This document shows positions 25,201 to 37,400 of a stretch of 64,000 nt of DNA, piece after piece; the stretch's first letter is position 1, and every line of letters starts with the position of its first letter. The translations under genes were made by a program, and so were the position numbers. This DNA comes from Callaeas wilsoni (taxonomy: Eukaryota; Chordata; Aves; Passeriformes; Callaeidae), in contig VWPU01004214.1 in NCBI GenBank assembly GCA_013398955.1, positions 22,713 through 86,712 on the forward strand, given 5' to 3'. The notes below the pieces were generated by a model. That model saw only the letters and a program-made list of their open reading frames with translations. It was not told the origin of the DNA and did no database searches.

Positions 25201-28200
25201 GAACACCTGCTGGAGTGGGTGCTCCTGGGGAGCCCACTGGGGAACGGCTTGGCATGAGCAGCAAGGAGAGAGATCCCATTCTGGTCTCCCTCCCACAGGT
25301 GGGTGCTTGGCTTCAGCAAGGAGGGGAACTGGGGGACACGCTGCCTCCCAGATCACCTTCCTGCTCTCCACAGCTCTTCCCTGTATCCTTGGGTTATATC
25401 CTTCTGCATCTGCACTACCCAGCGTCTACCAGTGATGAATTTGTTCCCATTTTATTACCTTCTGCTCCATATCAGCCACATTTTCTGCAGTTCTTCACGT
25501 TGGCTCTACATTTCTCTCTCCTGAACAGCTCAGCATCAGTGGCATGTTCTGCCGTGTCACCGTTATACCCCATTTTCCACATAATGGTTTTTATTGCAGG
25601 ACCATAGGGCCTGTCAGCTCAGCTGAGCATCCTTTACCTGGCCAGCTCTCCACGCTCCTGTTCCACAGCTGAGGGGCCCAATCTCACATGCCCATTCATT
25701 TTTTTCCTTACTGCTGCTGGTGTTTTTAAGCATTCCATATAAAACTCCCCTCTCCCTTGAGCTCAGCAGATTATGCTGGAAGGAGACATCTTTGCTGTGT
25801 TCCCAAGGTAGCCAGAGAAGTCCTCCAGCACAGAAAAGAAATTAGTTTGAAAGGAAAAAAGCATGCAGGGAAAAAAAATACACTTTTTCTTTCTGACGCG
25901 CTGCCTAGAGCCCCATGTGCCACAGGGCATCCACAAGTGATTTATTCCCTAAACTGATACTTTCCTTAGGACCTGAAAGTGTCTGTTTATCCTGACCAGC
26001 TCCAAGGAGGGGATGTGCTGTGACAAAGGCCCCAAACATGTCAACAGCTGCAAAATGCACGAAGAGTGAGAGGTCTGTAGGTGACAAATGGAGACAGTTC
26101 ATGCAGCGCCTTCTGAGAACAGGGCTCTGCTGGCAGCCTGTGGCTTGCACAGCTTTAGGATTGTCCCCAGCAGGGTCACAAATTGCTGCTAAATGACAGC
26201 TGAACAGGAGCAGGAGGAGAAGCTGGCACTGGAGCTGTGCTGGTGAAGACTGACACTGGGACAAGCGCCATGCCAGGGCTGCATGGTGTCAAATCTGTCA
26301 GGAATGAGCCAGGAGAAAGAGCTCGAAGGTGCCCCTCTGTTCCGAGGGGAGCTGGAACCCCAGGGCATGGTTTTCTACCTGCCACAATGGCAACATCTGC
26401 CCCAGGAAAAACACATCTGGCTCTCAGGAACACCCCACGAACTGCTGAGCATCCCCTCATTGGTGGGCAATGCCAAAGCCTCCTGCAGGTCCGGACCTGT
26501 GGCTCATTCTGGCAGCTCCAGACTCTGCTGTGTTACAGCTTTTTGTTCAGGTAGGCAAATTGTCTAAATTAACACTGAGACTTTCGGTACAATACAGCTA
26601 ATGCCAATGAAATACCTCAGGAAGGTAATTTGCTCCAAGTGCTTCCCTTGTTAGCAGCTGATTAGTGAATAAATAATTTCCAGAGGAGAACACGACAAAG
26701 CAAACTTCGCTAGCAATGAAAAGGCTACAGGACCGGGCAGCAATTTCTTTCCAATTAGTAATTAAATCTGCAGAGGCTCGTGATGGTCAGAGACAGAGCT
26801 ACTGAAAACCTGGCTGGAATATCTACAGGTGCTGGGGAACGTGTCCCTCCATGGCTCTGCAAAGCTTTTGAGGAAATACTCACAACCATTGCAACAACCT
26901 AGTAAAATCTGTATCAAAAGGAAAAGCAGGCAGTTGCCGACCCATGTCCCAGGCTTACTGCTCTTTTTTTTTTCGCCTTTTTCTGTGTCCCTCAGGACAG
27001 ATGTCATGCTGCCCATGGCTCTGCTGAAGGCAGAGGGGTGGTTCTGGCGCCTGCCTGCTCTGCTGCTGCCAGGCATTTCTCAGCAAAGGCAAAATAATAG
27101 GTTGGCTTTTTATTTTTTTGGTTTGTAAAGTCAGGAACTCCATTTTAGTGCTGAAGCCCGTTGTTAGGCTTTGTGTTATTCTTGGCACGCTGACCGAAGT
27201 GCGCTTGGTATGAATAGCAGAGCTGAAAAGTAAATATTGCATCCTCTGGGATCAGTGAAGAGGGAGGGTGGTGATATTGCTTAATGGAGCACCCCAGTGC
27301 CTGTTTGGGTTAGGCTCACAGTAATTGCTCCCTAGGTGAGTTTATACCAACAATTGATTATTTCAAATGGGAAAGAAGTACAAATGAGTAAGAGAATAAA
27401 CACTGACGGTGTTATGAAACACAGGAGAGGGAAGCAAAAATCCCATGCAGCTTCAGCGCAGGGCTGGAAGGAAAGCTGGGCAGAAAATCATGAATACTGT
27501 TTTCTCTACATGCAGTTTCTGATGAATGCCGAATGACATAAGAAATTGAATTTTCCCCTAAAGCTTAAGCTACAGAGCTATTTTCCACAGCCTTATCTTC
27601 TACAAAGGAGACCCCTTTGCTGTCCCATCTCCTTCTCCACCCTGGAAAAACACAGGGCTCTCGACATGAGCAGCACTTTGCTGTGAGCCAGCAGGTGAGA
27701 AGACAAGGAGCAGGAATCTGTGACAGAGGAGCTCTGGGCTGAGTAACCTTAGGATAAAGCCCACCACGTCCTTCCAGAGACCCTGGCTGGGGCCACTGCA
27801 GCTCTGCCATAGGTGCAATGTGCCCCATCCTTTGCCACCAGCCTGTGCTGGTGGGACTGGTCTCCCGCTCCCCACAGCTGTGTCCCCCCACTGCTGTGTG
27901 TCACAGCAGCGTGTCCCCAGTTGCCACTCACCACGGGCTGCCTTTAGCCTGCTGCACCTCCAGAGGGGTTCCAACCAACCCATAACCAAGCTCTGCAGTC
28001 TGCAGATGCCCTCTGCTAGGCAGGGGACCAGCGCTGGCCCAAGGACACGGTGCCAGCCCAGCGGAGACCAGGAGCAGCCTGTCAGTCCCAGTGCTGCTGC
28101 CGCAGGGCCACCGCAGCAAATCCCCGGTGCCCAGGGGCAAACTGGTGCTGCTTCATGGTTTCTGGGCATCTTCCACCATGATTGTGCTGGCAGCTGCTAA

Positions 28201-28379
28201 GTGCTGGTTGTCGTGGCCTTGGGCCAGCACCACGAGACCTGGAGAGGATGCTCAGGTGTGAATTTGTGTGCCTGGAGAAGCAGCACCTGTCTGAGGATGG
28301 GCTGCAGCAGGAGGGTGCAGGAGGGCAGGGAAGGATTGGGAAGGAGAGTCCCCATGCTGCCGGGAATTGAAGGAAATGC
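22293..28379. other. Intergenic, no gene recognised
   Basis: Anonymous sequence. AT-rich, possibly regulatory stretches lie at 24,050-24,560, 26,560-26,790 and 27,140-27,570. An 11-nt T run lies near 26,964-26,974. The segments 24,360-24,900 and 25,430-25,720 have the look of a very old LINE, but I cannot assign one. Confidence 0.65.
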
Positions 28380-28800
28380 ACGCCGACTGGGCACTTAGTG
28401 CAGAAACTGCCTGTGGGGGTGCGGGCTCCTGGGCAGGCGGTGCCCCCAGGGATGCTGCCACTGCGGCCGAGCACCGCAAGCTCCGCTCCTGCCCCAACAG
28501 AACCTGTGGCAGCGCCCTTCGAAAAGGCTGCGACGGCAGCGCCACGAGTCAGCCCCAGGCTGCCACGGCGGTCTCTGCAGCCGAGCTCATTAGTGCCTGC
28601 AATCAGCAGGGCATGAAGGGGAGGTAATTACACGGGGAGCGCGGCTCGGGCTACGTGCGGGGTCTATAAATAGCACCGTGCGGTCCCGCTGCCCGCGGGG
28701 CTCAGCCACCCGGGACCGCGCGGGTCGGGATGGGGCCGGCGCTGCTGCCTGCGGAGCTGCCCACGGGGCTCTCTGTGGTGCCTGGGGAAAACCAGTAGCG
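28380..28800 (+). promoter_or_regulatory. CpG-rich candidate promoter with TATA box
   Basis: A 0.4-kb CpG-rich patch isolated in the 3' flank of XXYLT1. On the plus strand it has a canonical TATAAATAG at 28,665-28,673, with GC-rich sequence and an initiator-like CTCAGCC at 28,701-28,707 downstream. The upstream side contains CTCATTAG and GGTAATTACA, homeodomain-type motifs. A GTGAGT donor-like sequence lies at 28,855-28,860. Together these suggest a plus-strand transcription start at about 28,695-28,705, directed towards the XXYLT1 3' end. What it would transcribe is unknown; a long non-coding RNA is the simplest reading. Confidence 0.45.
28730..28798 (+). CDS. Short ORF (22 codons) just after the candidate TATA promoter
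   Basis: This is the first ATG after the putative start site, in fair Kozak context (GGGATGG). It opens MGPALLPAELPTGLSVVPG and ends at TAG (28,796-28,798). It is weakly hydrophobic, but too short and too proline-rich to call a signal peptide. It has no known relative. If the transcript exists, it could be an upstream ORF or a chance frame. Confidence 0.12.
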   Translation: MGPALLPAELPTGLSVVPGENQ

Positions 28801-30316
28801 CTCAATTAAATGTTTCGCTTAACTACGCTTTTCTTAGCTGAAAAAAAAAATGCAGTGAGTTTCCCAGTGGACTGTGATTTTGAACCAAAAAAAAAAAGGA
28901 ATTTATTTTTGGAAAAATACCTAAGCAAAAGGTTTCAGCCTGGGGCCATAGTGGCCACATGTAGGTGTTTCCCCCACACAGACCCTGGGACTCCATGGAG
29001 AGGGAAAAGTGCTCCCAGCCCTATGGAGAGCGTTCCTTGGCTGCAGGCAGAGGATGCCCAATGCCTGTCCCAGCTCCAGGGATGGCTGCGGGGCAGGGAG
29101 GGCACCTGGCCCCACACAGCCCTGTCTCCCAAGGTGTCACCCTGTGGCACCCATCGTGGTGCTTTAGAGCCAGTCCCGACACCCACAGCCACCCAGAGCT
29201 GCTCAGTCCCCAGTAAAAGCCATATTTGCTCATCACCCCACCCCTCCGCAGTGCTGGTGACACAAGTGGCCTGGCCTGTATTTCCAGCATGGCCGTTTCC
29301 AAACTGATGGCAAGGTCCTGCCCTGGCATGTGAAGCCCCATGTGTCACTGGTGCCACCAGTGCGCCCTGACCAGTAAGCACCAGTAACCCTCCTCATCCT
29401 TCCGGGTGCATCATCATGGTGCATCGCCTGCCCCAGATCCTGCCCCACTGCAGCCTCCAGCAAGGCTGGCTGCCTTGCCTTGCACAGTGAGGCTGGATCA
29501 CCTTGTTTTTTGGTGAAAATGTGAGTCTAACACAGCAGGGTACTCTGCCTTTCCCTCACCTTTCATCACTTCTTTGCTGTTCCTTCCCTGGGGATGAGAA
29601 AATACTTGAAGACAAGGTTTTGTGCTATTTGGAAATGGATTGGTTCAGCACATCAGAGAGGGCAGGGTTCAGGATGCAGCCCATACCATAGCCTGCTATC
29701 TCTGCAAATCAATTTGAGGGACAAGAGCCTCTCCTCCGATAAGTTCATTCATGGGAAGGAGCCCAGGACACTTCTGCCACATATGGTGTGTTCTGTTATT
29801 AGGTTAAGCCACAATCAGGTTCCTGCCCCTCTCTCTTGCATGTGCACATCACACAGATGCACACACGGGCTGTAAAACACGCTGGGCTGGGCTGGAGGTG
29901 GTTAATGAGCCGTGCAGGTCCCTGACACAGACCTGTGCAGGAGCTCGCCTGCCAGCCGGGCTCACCGAGGCAGCATTTATTTAGGGAACAGCATGCTCAG
30001 CCTGAAGCTCACTCAATCACAGCACAGGCAGTTCCCAGCTCCTTCCAAACCAACCTGGGCTATGCTGGTGACGGTCTTTAAAAATCCAGCTTATTTGCAT
30101 CACTCACATGGGACAGATGTGGGATAAGCTATGTGGGGCACCACATTCAACTGCCCAGCAGATACACATCAGCTACTTTTTAATCATGATAAGAGCAAGA
30201 AAACTCCCATTGCACAGGACTTCAGTTGTGCCACAGAAAAACAGCCAAGCATGTCTGACATCTGCACCTTTTATTCTCGTATGAAAGGTTAAGGCAAAGC
30301 TAAAAAATGAACCTAT
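28801..30316. other. Intergenic between candidate promoter and XXYLT1 3' end
   Basis: The segment begins with A runs at 28,841-28,850 and about 28,890-28,900, followed by ordinary sequence without exons. It would be the first part of any plus-strand transcript from the 28.7-kb promoter. It also contains the distal alternative XXYLT1 poly(A) signals at 30,270-30,275, 30,179-30,184 and 29,976-29,981. Confidence 0.6.
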
Positions 30317-30371
30317 TGCTACACACTCACTGAACACTTCTAGGACAATACAGGGCAGTAAAGCTTTTATT
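30317..30371 (-). terminator. Predicted XXYLT1 polyadenylation site
   Basis: On the minus strand AATAAA lies at 30,371-30,366. About 30-50 nt further downstream comes a GT-rich element (GTGTTCAGTGAGTGTGTAG, about 30,336-30,318). This order is that of a standard vertebrate poly(A) site, and it is the first such signal after the XXYLT1 stop. Cleavage is expected around 30,340-30,350. Not confirmed by transcripts. Confidence 0.6.
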
Positions 30372-31004
30372 GCTATGAAGAACCAATGAAGGGCTTTAAA
30401 GCTCATCTAGCATTCCATTTTTGTTTGTAAGTAACCCAATTTAAAGCAGCTTTTCAGTCTTTAAAACCCCCTCGCCTTTCTGGAATGCTTCAAAAGGAAG
30501 ATGACCTGAGGACAGTGTCTGCTGTCTGGAGGGACCAGACCAATGCTCTGCATGAGGTGCAGAAATGGGCCACCAAGGAATGACAAAAGAAACCCAACTG
30601 CCTGCGGGGGACTCCTGCTGACCATCAGACAAGGCAAAGCTGCACAGCACCCAGGGAGCTGGACCCTGCCCAGTGCAAAAGCAGCGGTCTCTGATGGCCC
30701 CTCAGCTGTCCCCATGCCCCAGCAGCTGAGGCACAGATGGGCACCATGGACTTTGCCAAGCAGAGCCAGGAGCTGAGCCCTGGATACAGTGGCTGTGGAT
30801 GTCCTGTTCCAACAACTGAACTGCACTTCCTCTTGGAGGGTGAGGCTACAGGCAGTGGGATACTGAATGCTCTTGGGATCCCTAGATCCCCCTGGGATAT
30901 GCTGGATCAGAGCTGGTCACCCTTCCTGAGCGACTGTTAGTGCAGCCACTATGGCTTTGCAGGCCTTGCTGCAGTCAGAGCTGCTCCTGGGGGCAGTGGG
31001 AGCC
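30340..31004 (-). other. XXYLT1: XXYLT1 3' UTR (predicted)
   Basis: The region runs from just after the TAA stop to the most likely cleavage site near 30,340. It has no in-frame coding signal on the minus strand and no earlier AATAAA or ATTAAA in the sense direction, so about 0.65 kb of 3' UTR is predicted. Later signals at 30,270-30,275 (AATAAA), 30,179-30,184 (ATTAAA) and 29,976-29,981 (AATAAA) could give longer isoforms. The exact end is inferred. Confidence 0.55.
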
Positions 31005-31401
31005 TTAGTCTTCAGGGATCGGGGTGTTGCAGTTCCCATGGTAAATTCTGACCTCCCCCTCACACTGGAAGTACTGGTCAAACACATCGCTGTATCCATG
31101 GTCCCTCCACCATGTGCAAAGCTGCCGATTCCACGTGCAGTCAAGCACATGGAAAAGCTCTGGATGCTCCATCCCCACCATAGTGAAGAAATCCTGGTCC
31201 CCAAGGTGGCCCTTGAAGTGGTACTTCTCAGTCAGCTTCTGCACCATGGTGGGCTCCAGCAGCTGGTTGTAGAGCTTGGATTGCCTCATGGCTTCCAGGT
31301 TCAGGAGCAGGACACCACTGTTGAAGCCTGGCAGCCCATCAGGAGGGGGCTCCCCCACTTTGGTTTGGGGGTTCTCACGGCGATACTGCCAGAAGGTGTG
31401 C
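31005..31401 (-). CDS. XXYLT1: XXYLT1 coding exon 4 (C-terminal, with stop)
   Basis: This terminal coding exon is 397 nt: one base completing Arg, 131 codons and a TAA stop at 31,005-31,007. It starts after a strong acceptor (CTCTCTTTCCAG) with HTFWQYRRENPQ, then reads GLPGFNSGVLLLNLEAMR, KYHFKGHLGDQDFFTM, FHVLDCTWNRQLCTWWRDHG and ends YHGNCNTPIPED. These blocks are family hallmarks. HLGDQDFF and the Cys/Trp-rich CTWNRQLCTWW form the acceptor side of the catalytic pocket. The histidine of YHGN (codon 31,040-31,038) is the likely third metal ligand with the DxD of exon 3; this is family knowledge, not shown here. Length and C-terminus match the mammalian protein with no gap or frameshift, so the gene looks intact and functional. 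Confidence 0.97.
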
Positions 31402-34400
31402 CTGGAAAGAGAGGAAGAACAGGCACAGGGATGTCAGGGAGTGCAGCCTGAAGAGCAGCCACCTCAAGTCTGGGCAGGTCTGGATCACAGCACAGGATCT
31501 ACCACCCACCCAAGAGATCTCACCGTGCTTGTCTTCTGTCTGGAGGCACCCAGCTTCTCAGAAAAGCCAGTGGTTCACAGGCTGCCTTTCTCTCCATCCC
31601 TGGGCACAGGATATTGCCCAGACTTCAAACCACTCTGCTTACCATCTCCTAAAGCCCCTTTTGTTTCTACCAGCATCATTCTGGTGAGGCAAGTGGACAC
31701 AGGATTGTGTGACTGCTCACATGGCTGTGCAGGGAGACAAAACCACATCCCCAGTGCCTTGGGTAAACCACCAGAAGTGTCCTAATTTCGATTATCTAAG
31801 CAAGCAGCCCAGAAATTTCTTTGGCTCCTTTCTCAGTCCTGGGTCAGAGAATACACCTCACCATACATACACTGGCTGCTTCCACTTGCAGGAATTGAAT
31901 TAATCCTGTGCTATTCCCCAAGTAGCTGGATCTACCCCCCAAAACTGCTCCCATTCAGTCTGAAAGTCTTCTTCCCTCAAACAGCATCCTCTGCTGCAAA
32001 GCTGAGCACCTGTGAGCTGTCTGAGCCTGCTGTTCAGAGGAGGGCAGGAGGGACCCGTGACCCCCACCATCATCTGACAGCCCAGGGCTGCCAGCACTGC
32101 TCTCTCCTTCCAGCCCTCACACTTAAGGTAAAGCTACAGAAGGGTTTTTTTACACCTTGCTGTGAAGATGTCAAGGAGAAACACTGTTAGAAAGAATAAG
32201 CCGAGCCTGCTACTGGTTCCTCTTCAAACCTGTCAGACATCATCCAAGTCTCCATGCAGCTCAAGGCAACGAGAACTTGTTTCTAGATTTAGCACCCAAA
32301 TGTGTAAAGTGGTCCCATGCTTGGAAGCTGAAGCTGGACTCCCTCAGATGTAAGAGGATTCAGGGACATTTGCCCCTGGGACGGCTCCAGAGGCCAAGTG
32401 GGTACGCCTCCACTGCAAGCATTTAAATTTAAATTTTCCTTCTAAGAAGCTGTGTTGAGCTCCCACAGGAACTTGCTCAGGGACTCCTATAGCTTGTACA
32501 GAGATCAGACTATCAAATCCATCCTTCTGGCCGGTGCTCTGGATCCCCAGCACAGCAAGACTGGCCAAGGTGACAGCCAGGATTCAAAAGCCACCAGCAG
32601 AATTATCCCGGCTGAGAATGTGGATCTATTAATGATGTCAACCGTGAATATCTTTTTTATTTCCTGATCTGGAGAACAACAAGCATCATGCAGCATCACT
32701 TCCTTAAAACTTTCCATTAAAGCACTGGTATTTCCCATTTCATTAAGGGTCTTTACACCGCTCCCTCTCCCCTGATTCAGAATGGAAAGGGTTTTTCCTA
32801 GTGCCAGTTTTCCATGGAAGGAGGGCTCAGTCTTTAAGCAGTTGTATCCATGCTTCTCAGGGAAGGGGAGTGGAGGATAGGCTGCCTCATCAGAGCTCAT
32901 GGGCAGCAGTGCTCATTGGATCTAAAGGGTGGGGAAAGGATAAAGGGCTCTGCCTCTGCAAAGAGCAGCTGTGTCTTGAGGACAGGCAAAAACAACTTAT
33001 GGATGGGCTGCTGCTTAGAAAAGGAAGGCGAAGCGTTCTCCACGCAGCATTAGAGGGAAGCTCAACCTGCAAAGACAAGCCCCAGCCACGTACCAATCAG
33101 CCTCCTGAAGTGCTCAGATCCTGGGGGTGGCTCAAGCCCACCTCTGCATCCTCGGCTCTCTGCTTCTCCCTAGCAGTGCCAAGAAAGCCATCTCCCTGTC
33201 CAGAATGTTATGCTGGAAGCTGACAGGAGGGAGAGGGTGAGCAGTGCCACAGAGGGGAGGCACATTTCCAGCTCCACAGCAATGAAGCTGATTCCTTTCA
33301 ACTTCTTACCTCCGAACACATGCTGCCCAAGCTAAGGGACAAGATTACAGCCACTGCAAGCAGCCAGGGTAAGAAAAATGCAAGCACCCAGGCCCTCGGC
33401 ATTGCCAGGCCATGGTGGGGCTAAAGCAAACCTGTATCAAATGACTCAATTTTTCAGCAATGCCGTTCCCCAGATGACTCGTGGACGGCTGATAACGTGC
33501 CCTTTTCTACAGGAAGAGGAGACAGACTGACAAGCAGCAATTGTTCAGCCCTTCCTCCCAGCACTGGCGTGACAGGGCCGTCCTCCCCCGGCCCTGTGCG
33601 GGGTGTGGGGCTGGCAGGGAGGGTACGGCCATCCCCAGGGAGCGATGCTGAGGTGAGATCCAGGACGTGATGAGCTGCAGGTGGCTCCGCAGTGCCGATG
33701 GTTTGGGAACCTGCTCACAGCTGAGCACAACAGCCTTACCCCTGCTGGGCTCAGGCCAACCAAGGAAAAGGTATCCTGGCAGGGCCACTGGCAGCAGCTG
33801 TTTAGACAGGATTTTTCTTGGCTTTTGTCTTTCAAGCGAGTTTTGGTGCTGTCCTGTGGGGCCAGGACAGAGAAGAGCATGGCTGAAAGTCACCTCCACC
33901 CAGTTAGAAGTGGAAGGAGTGGCAAGTATGAGAGCATTGTTCTCTTCAGAGGAGATGAGGCCAGGGAAGCACAACCAGCCAAACAGCTGACACAGCCTGC
34001 ACCCACTCCACTCTGTCCTGCCTGGCATCGCCCCTTGGCACCCACCTCAAATTTTGGCAAAACATAAGGGGAAAACTCCAGGGGCTGGATGAACGTGCTG
34101 TCAGGATTTGTCCTTGAGACAATCATCAAGGAACTGAACCCCAACTAGATGCAATGGAAAAGTCTCCCTGACCCAAGCCCCTGGAGTGGCCGGAATCTCC
34201 CTGGGAACAGGCAGTTCAGGCAGGGCAGTGTGCCCTCCTCTCTGTGTCCGCAGCAGCAGAGGGGCAGGAAGGCAGCCTGGAGATGCTGGCACCACCAGGA
34301 TGCATCGAGGCAGGAAGCTGTTAGCTGGGAGAAAGGGAAGAGAAAGGAAGAGGAGGCATTTGGGGCTTTTGTTAACTGCTCCAACCCATCCAGATGGGAG

Positions 34401-37400
34401 GGGACAGAGGTGACCTGTGGCCCCAGACCCCGTGCCATGGTGCAGGGGAGCCGTGCGAGGCCTGCCGCGAGCAGCCGCCTGCAGCCCCAACAGGCTTTGC
34501 TTTGAGGAGCTGTTTATAAACAGAGCCGGCGTGTGCTAGGAAACATCTGGAGAAGAGCATTTCCAAGCATTCAAATGCCAGGCCCAGGCAGCCCAGATAA
34601 AAAACCCTGCTTCCAGCAGGACTTCCCTTGCTGGCCCAGCACAGGGCGCTGCGGCCGCACCTCCCCTGCCTCGCAGCCCGGCGCTCAGGAGCCCCAGCTC
34701 ACAGAGCTGCCATCACACCCTTCCAAACGCCTCGCTGGGGACAGCAGCCAGGGCAGGAGGGACCACTCCACCCACCAGCTGTATTCTGCAGGGCCTTCTC
34801 TTGTTTTCATGCGCAGCTAGGGACAAACAAGTGGGGGAAAGACTTTGTCCAAATCGGTGAACTTGCACTCATTTACTTCAGCTCTGGATTACAGGACAAC
34901 TTCATGGGATGAGCTGGAAACCTCTGGTAAAGCAGCTGAGTGCCCGAGCTGGCAGGAAAGGCAAGATGCAGGGGCTACTGCCAGCTAGGAGACCAGCAGC
35001 AAGCTCAAAGCACTTGCCCCACAAGCAGCAGACTGGGCTTGTGTGCCTATACCCATCTGATGTTTTTGAGGCTGCAACCCTGCCACACCAGCTGTGCAGC
35101 TGCCACTGGGCTTGCTGCTGAGGATGTGGGTTTTCCCCACGCATCTAGATCTCCAGGAATGCCTTCCCCCACAGGCATCTGGGGAATCAAGGAGCCAGGT
35201 TAAAAAGACATGAAATGAAACGAGATGCCAGGCCAGACCCAGGGTGGCTGTGGTTAGAGGATGCTCCTGGCAGGCTGCAGGGTCTCTGAATGCCACTGTG
35301 CACTGCATGAGCCTATGCAGCATGGTACCCAGGAAGGAAGGCTGCATGGCCTCTCCCTCACCAAAGGGGAAGAAAAGCCGACAGTCATGGGATAAAGCCA
35401 CAAAAACAGGGAATCTGCAAGATTCTAGATGTAATAAGCATCCCAGAAACAGTCAGCTCCTGTCTATCCTCCCAGAAACAGGAGCTCACTGATTTGCTCC
35501 TACCTCTTACCAAGTGCTGCCAGGATTTGGGCAGCACCTTGAGGATGCGTTTTGTCAGCAAGCCTCTCTCACAGGGGTCAGGGGCTGCGGGATCCTGAGC
35601 CCCAGCCAGCTAGACATGAGGCTCCTGGAGCAGAAGGGAAGCACGGGCTGCCAGCCATCCCTCTCTGAGCCACTCCGACAGCAGCCCTGCCAGCCCAAAC
35701 ACCAACTAAAACAACAAGCACACACTCTCGTACCTCCAAATACCTTGTTCAGCTCCTGAGCCAGAACATGCATGGCTGTCAGCGTTATCCCCAGCTGCAG
35801 GCACGTGCCCAGCTGGCAAACACCACTGCCCCTGTGCAATGAGGCACAAGCGCACCTTGCTCCCTGCTCCGTGTGCTGCCAGGACTCCCCCGGGGCGGCA
35901 GGAGGACACGGCACCTGGCTGTGGTCCCACCAAGCAATCCCTGGCTGAGCTGCCCACCTGGTGGTGCCTGGGAGCTGGTGGGCCCCAGAGAGCTGGTCAA
36001 AGAGGCAGATGGGATGGGAGCCCCACTGTGAAGTATGCAGTGTCCTGATGGGGACAGGGGATGTGCTCGAAATGGGAGAGAACAAAGGGGAGACGCTGAT
36101 AGCAGCTTCTATCCTGCCTGGAGGGGAGGGTGTGGGTAGTGGGGAGAGAAGAGTAATGCGAATGACGGTGTGGTCCATTCAGGGGGTGGTGGTGACTCTT
36201 CCCCTTAATCCTCAGCATGAAGTAAGAGCACAACCAAAAACTTCCCGGCACCCTTCTCCTCTTGGCTAATCCTCACTGTGGCAGGCAGCTGTCAGCCCCT
36301 TACCATCACTGTGTTCAACTGAGATTAACCCTCAGGAAAAGGCCAGCTCCCCTTCCTCCCTCTCCTCTCACCTCCAGCAGGCATTGCTGCAATGAAGGTG
36401 GGCCCTTCCAAGTTTCTGCCAGACAAAGGGAGGCAACCGCCCGGGTCTGCTCCCAGAGCAGCATCCAACCCAGCTTCCTCCTCCTGCCCCAGCAGCCAGA
36501 CCTCAGCCTGGCAAGCTCTGAGGCTTTGCAACAAAGCAGCCCTTGTTGCTAATTGTGTATTTTCCATGTGCAATTGCTAAACCCCTTAAGGAGCCAGGAC
36601 AGCCGGTTCAGTACCAGCCCACTCCACAGCACCTTAGCTGAGGCTGAACAGCTTGTGCAATCCAGGAAATCCCAGATCCATGCTTCTCAGGAGCACCATG
36701 TACCCAGTGATGTGCAGTGGCATCACCAACACAGCAGTACCCCTTGCCTTGCAGGGGAAAATGTCATCATGGGGCAAAACAACCCCAATTTCCATCCCGG
36801 AAAAAAGAGCAGGATGTGTTGGTGTGCACATCAGGACCACTTCACCCTTCTCTGATGGGTTCAGGGTAAAGCTCCAGCTCGGGCAGGACCTCCAGCCCTC
36901 CCATGGAAAATACTGATGAAGCAACTGAGCTCTTCAATGAGGACATCAGTAATTCCTTAATAAACTTCTCACGTAATGCACAAATTATGTCTGTACAGTG
37001 CTGGTCTCTACCACAGCCCATCCTGCATGCCAAACTTTTAAAAGGCCTGTATTTAGAGCAGCAAATTGATTCTCACTGATGACATTTCTGTGTGGACTTA
37101 GTCCAAAAATCAGAACACTTAAATAGATGACGAATGACAACTTCTGAACACAGCTTGTGAGCAAAACCTTTCTATGGGATAGATTTTCAAGGGTGGCCCT
37201 CCTCACCACCAAACATTTGTACACCCCACACCAGTGCTAAAATCATCCTCCAAATAGAGGTGGAGACCATAAACCCCTGTCTGGGTCACACCAGTTTCCT
37301 TCCCTCTGTAGATCAGATGCCTGTGGCACTGGTGGCAGCACGGAGAAATGACCTGTGTATGTCAGACCATCCTCTATCAGCACCAGTACAGGAAGGGGGG

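Noticed and set aside
24360..25720. Possible ancient LINE or other old repeat
   Set aside because: Some phrases feel repeat-derived, but I could not match them to a consensus. A RepeatMasker search with an amniote library would decide.
1..30000. FAM43A, expected on this side by mammalian synteny
   Set aside because: No long single-exon frame or recognisable FAM43A sequence is present; it would lie further left, outside the window.
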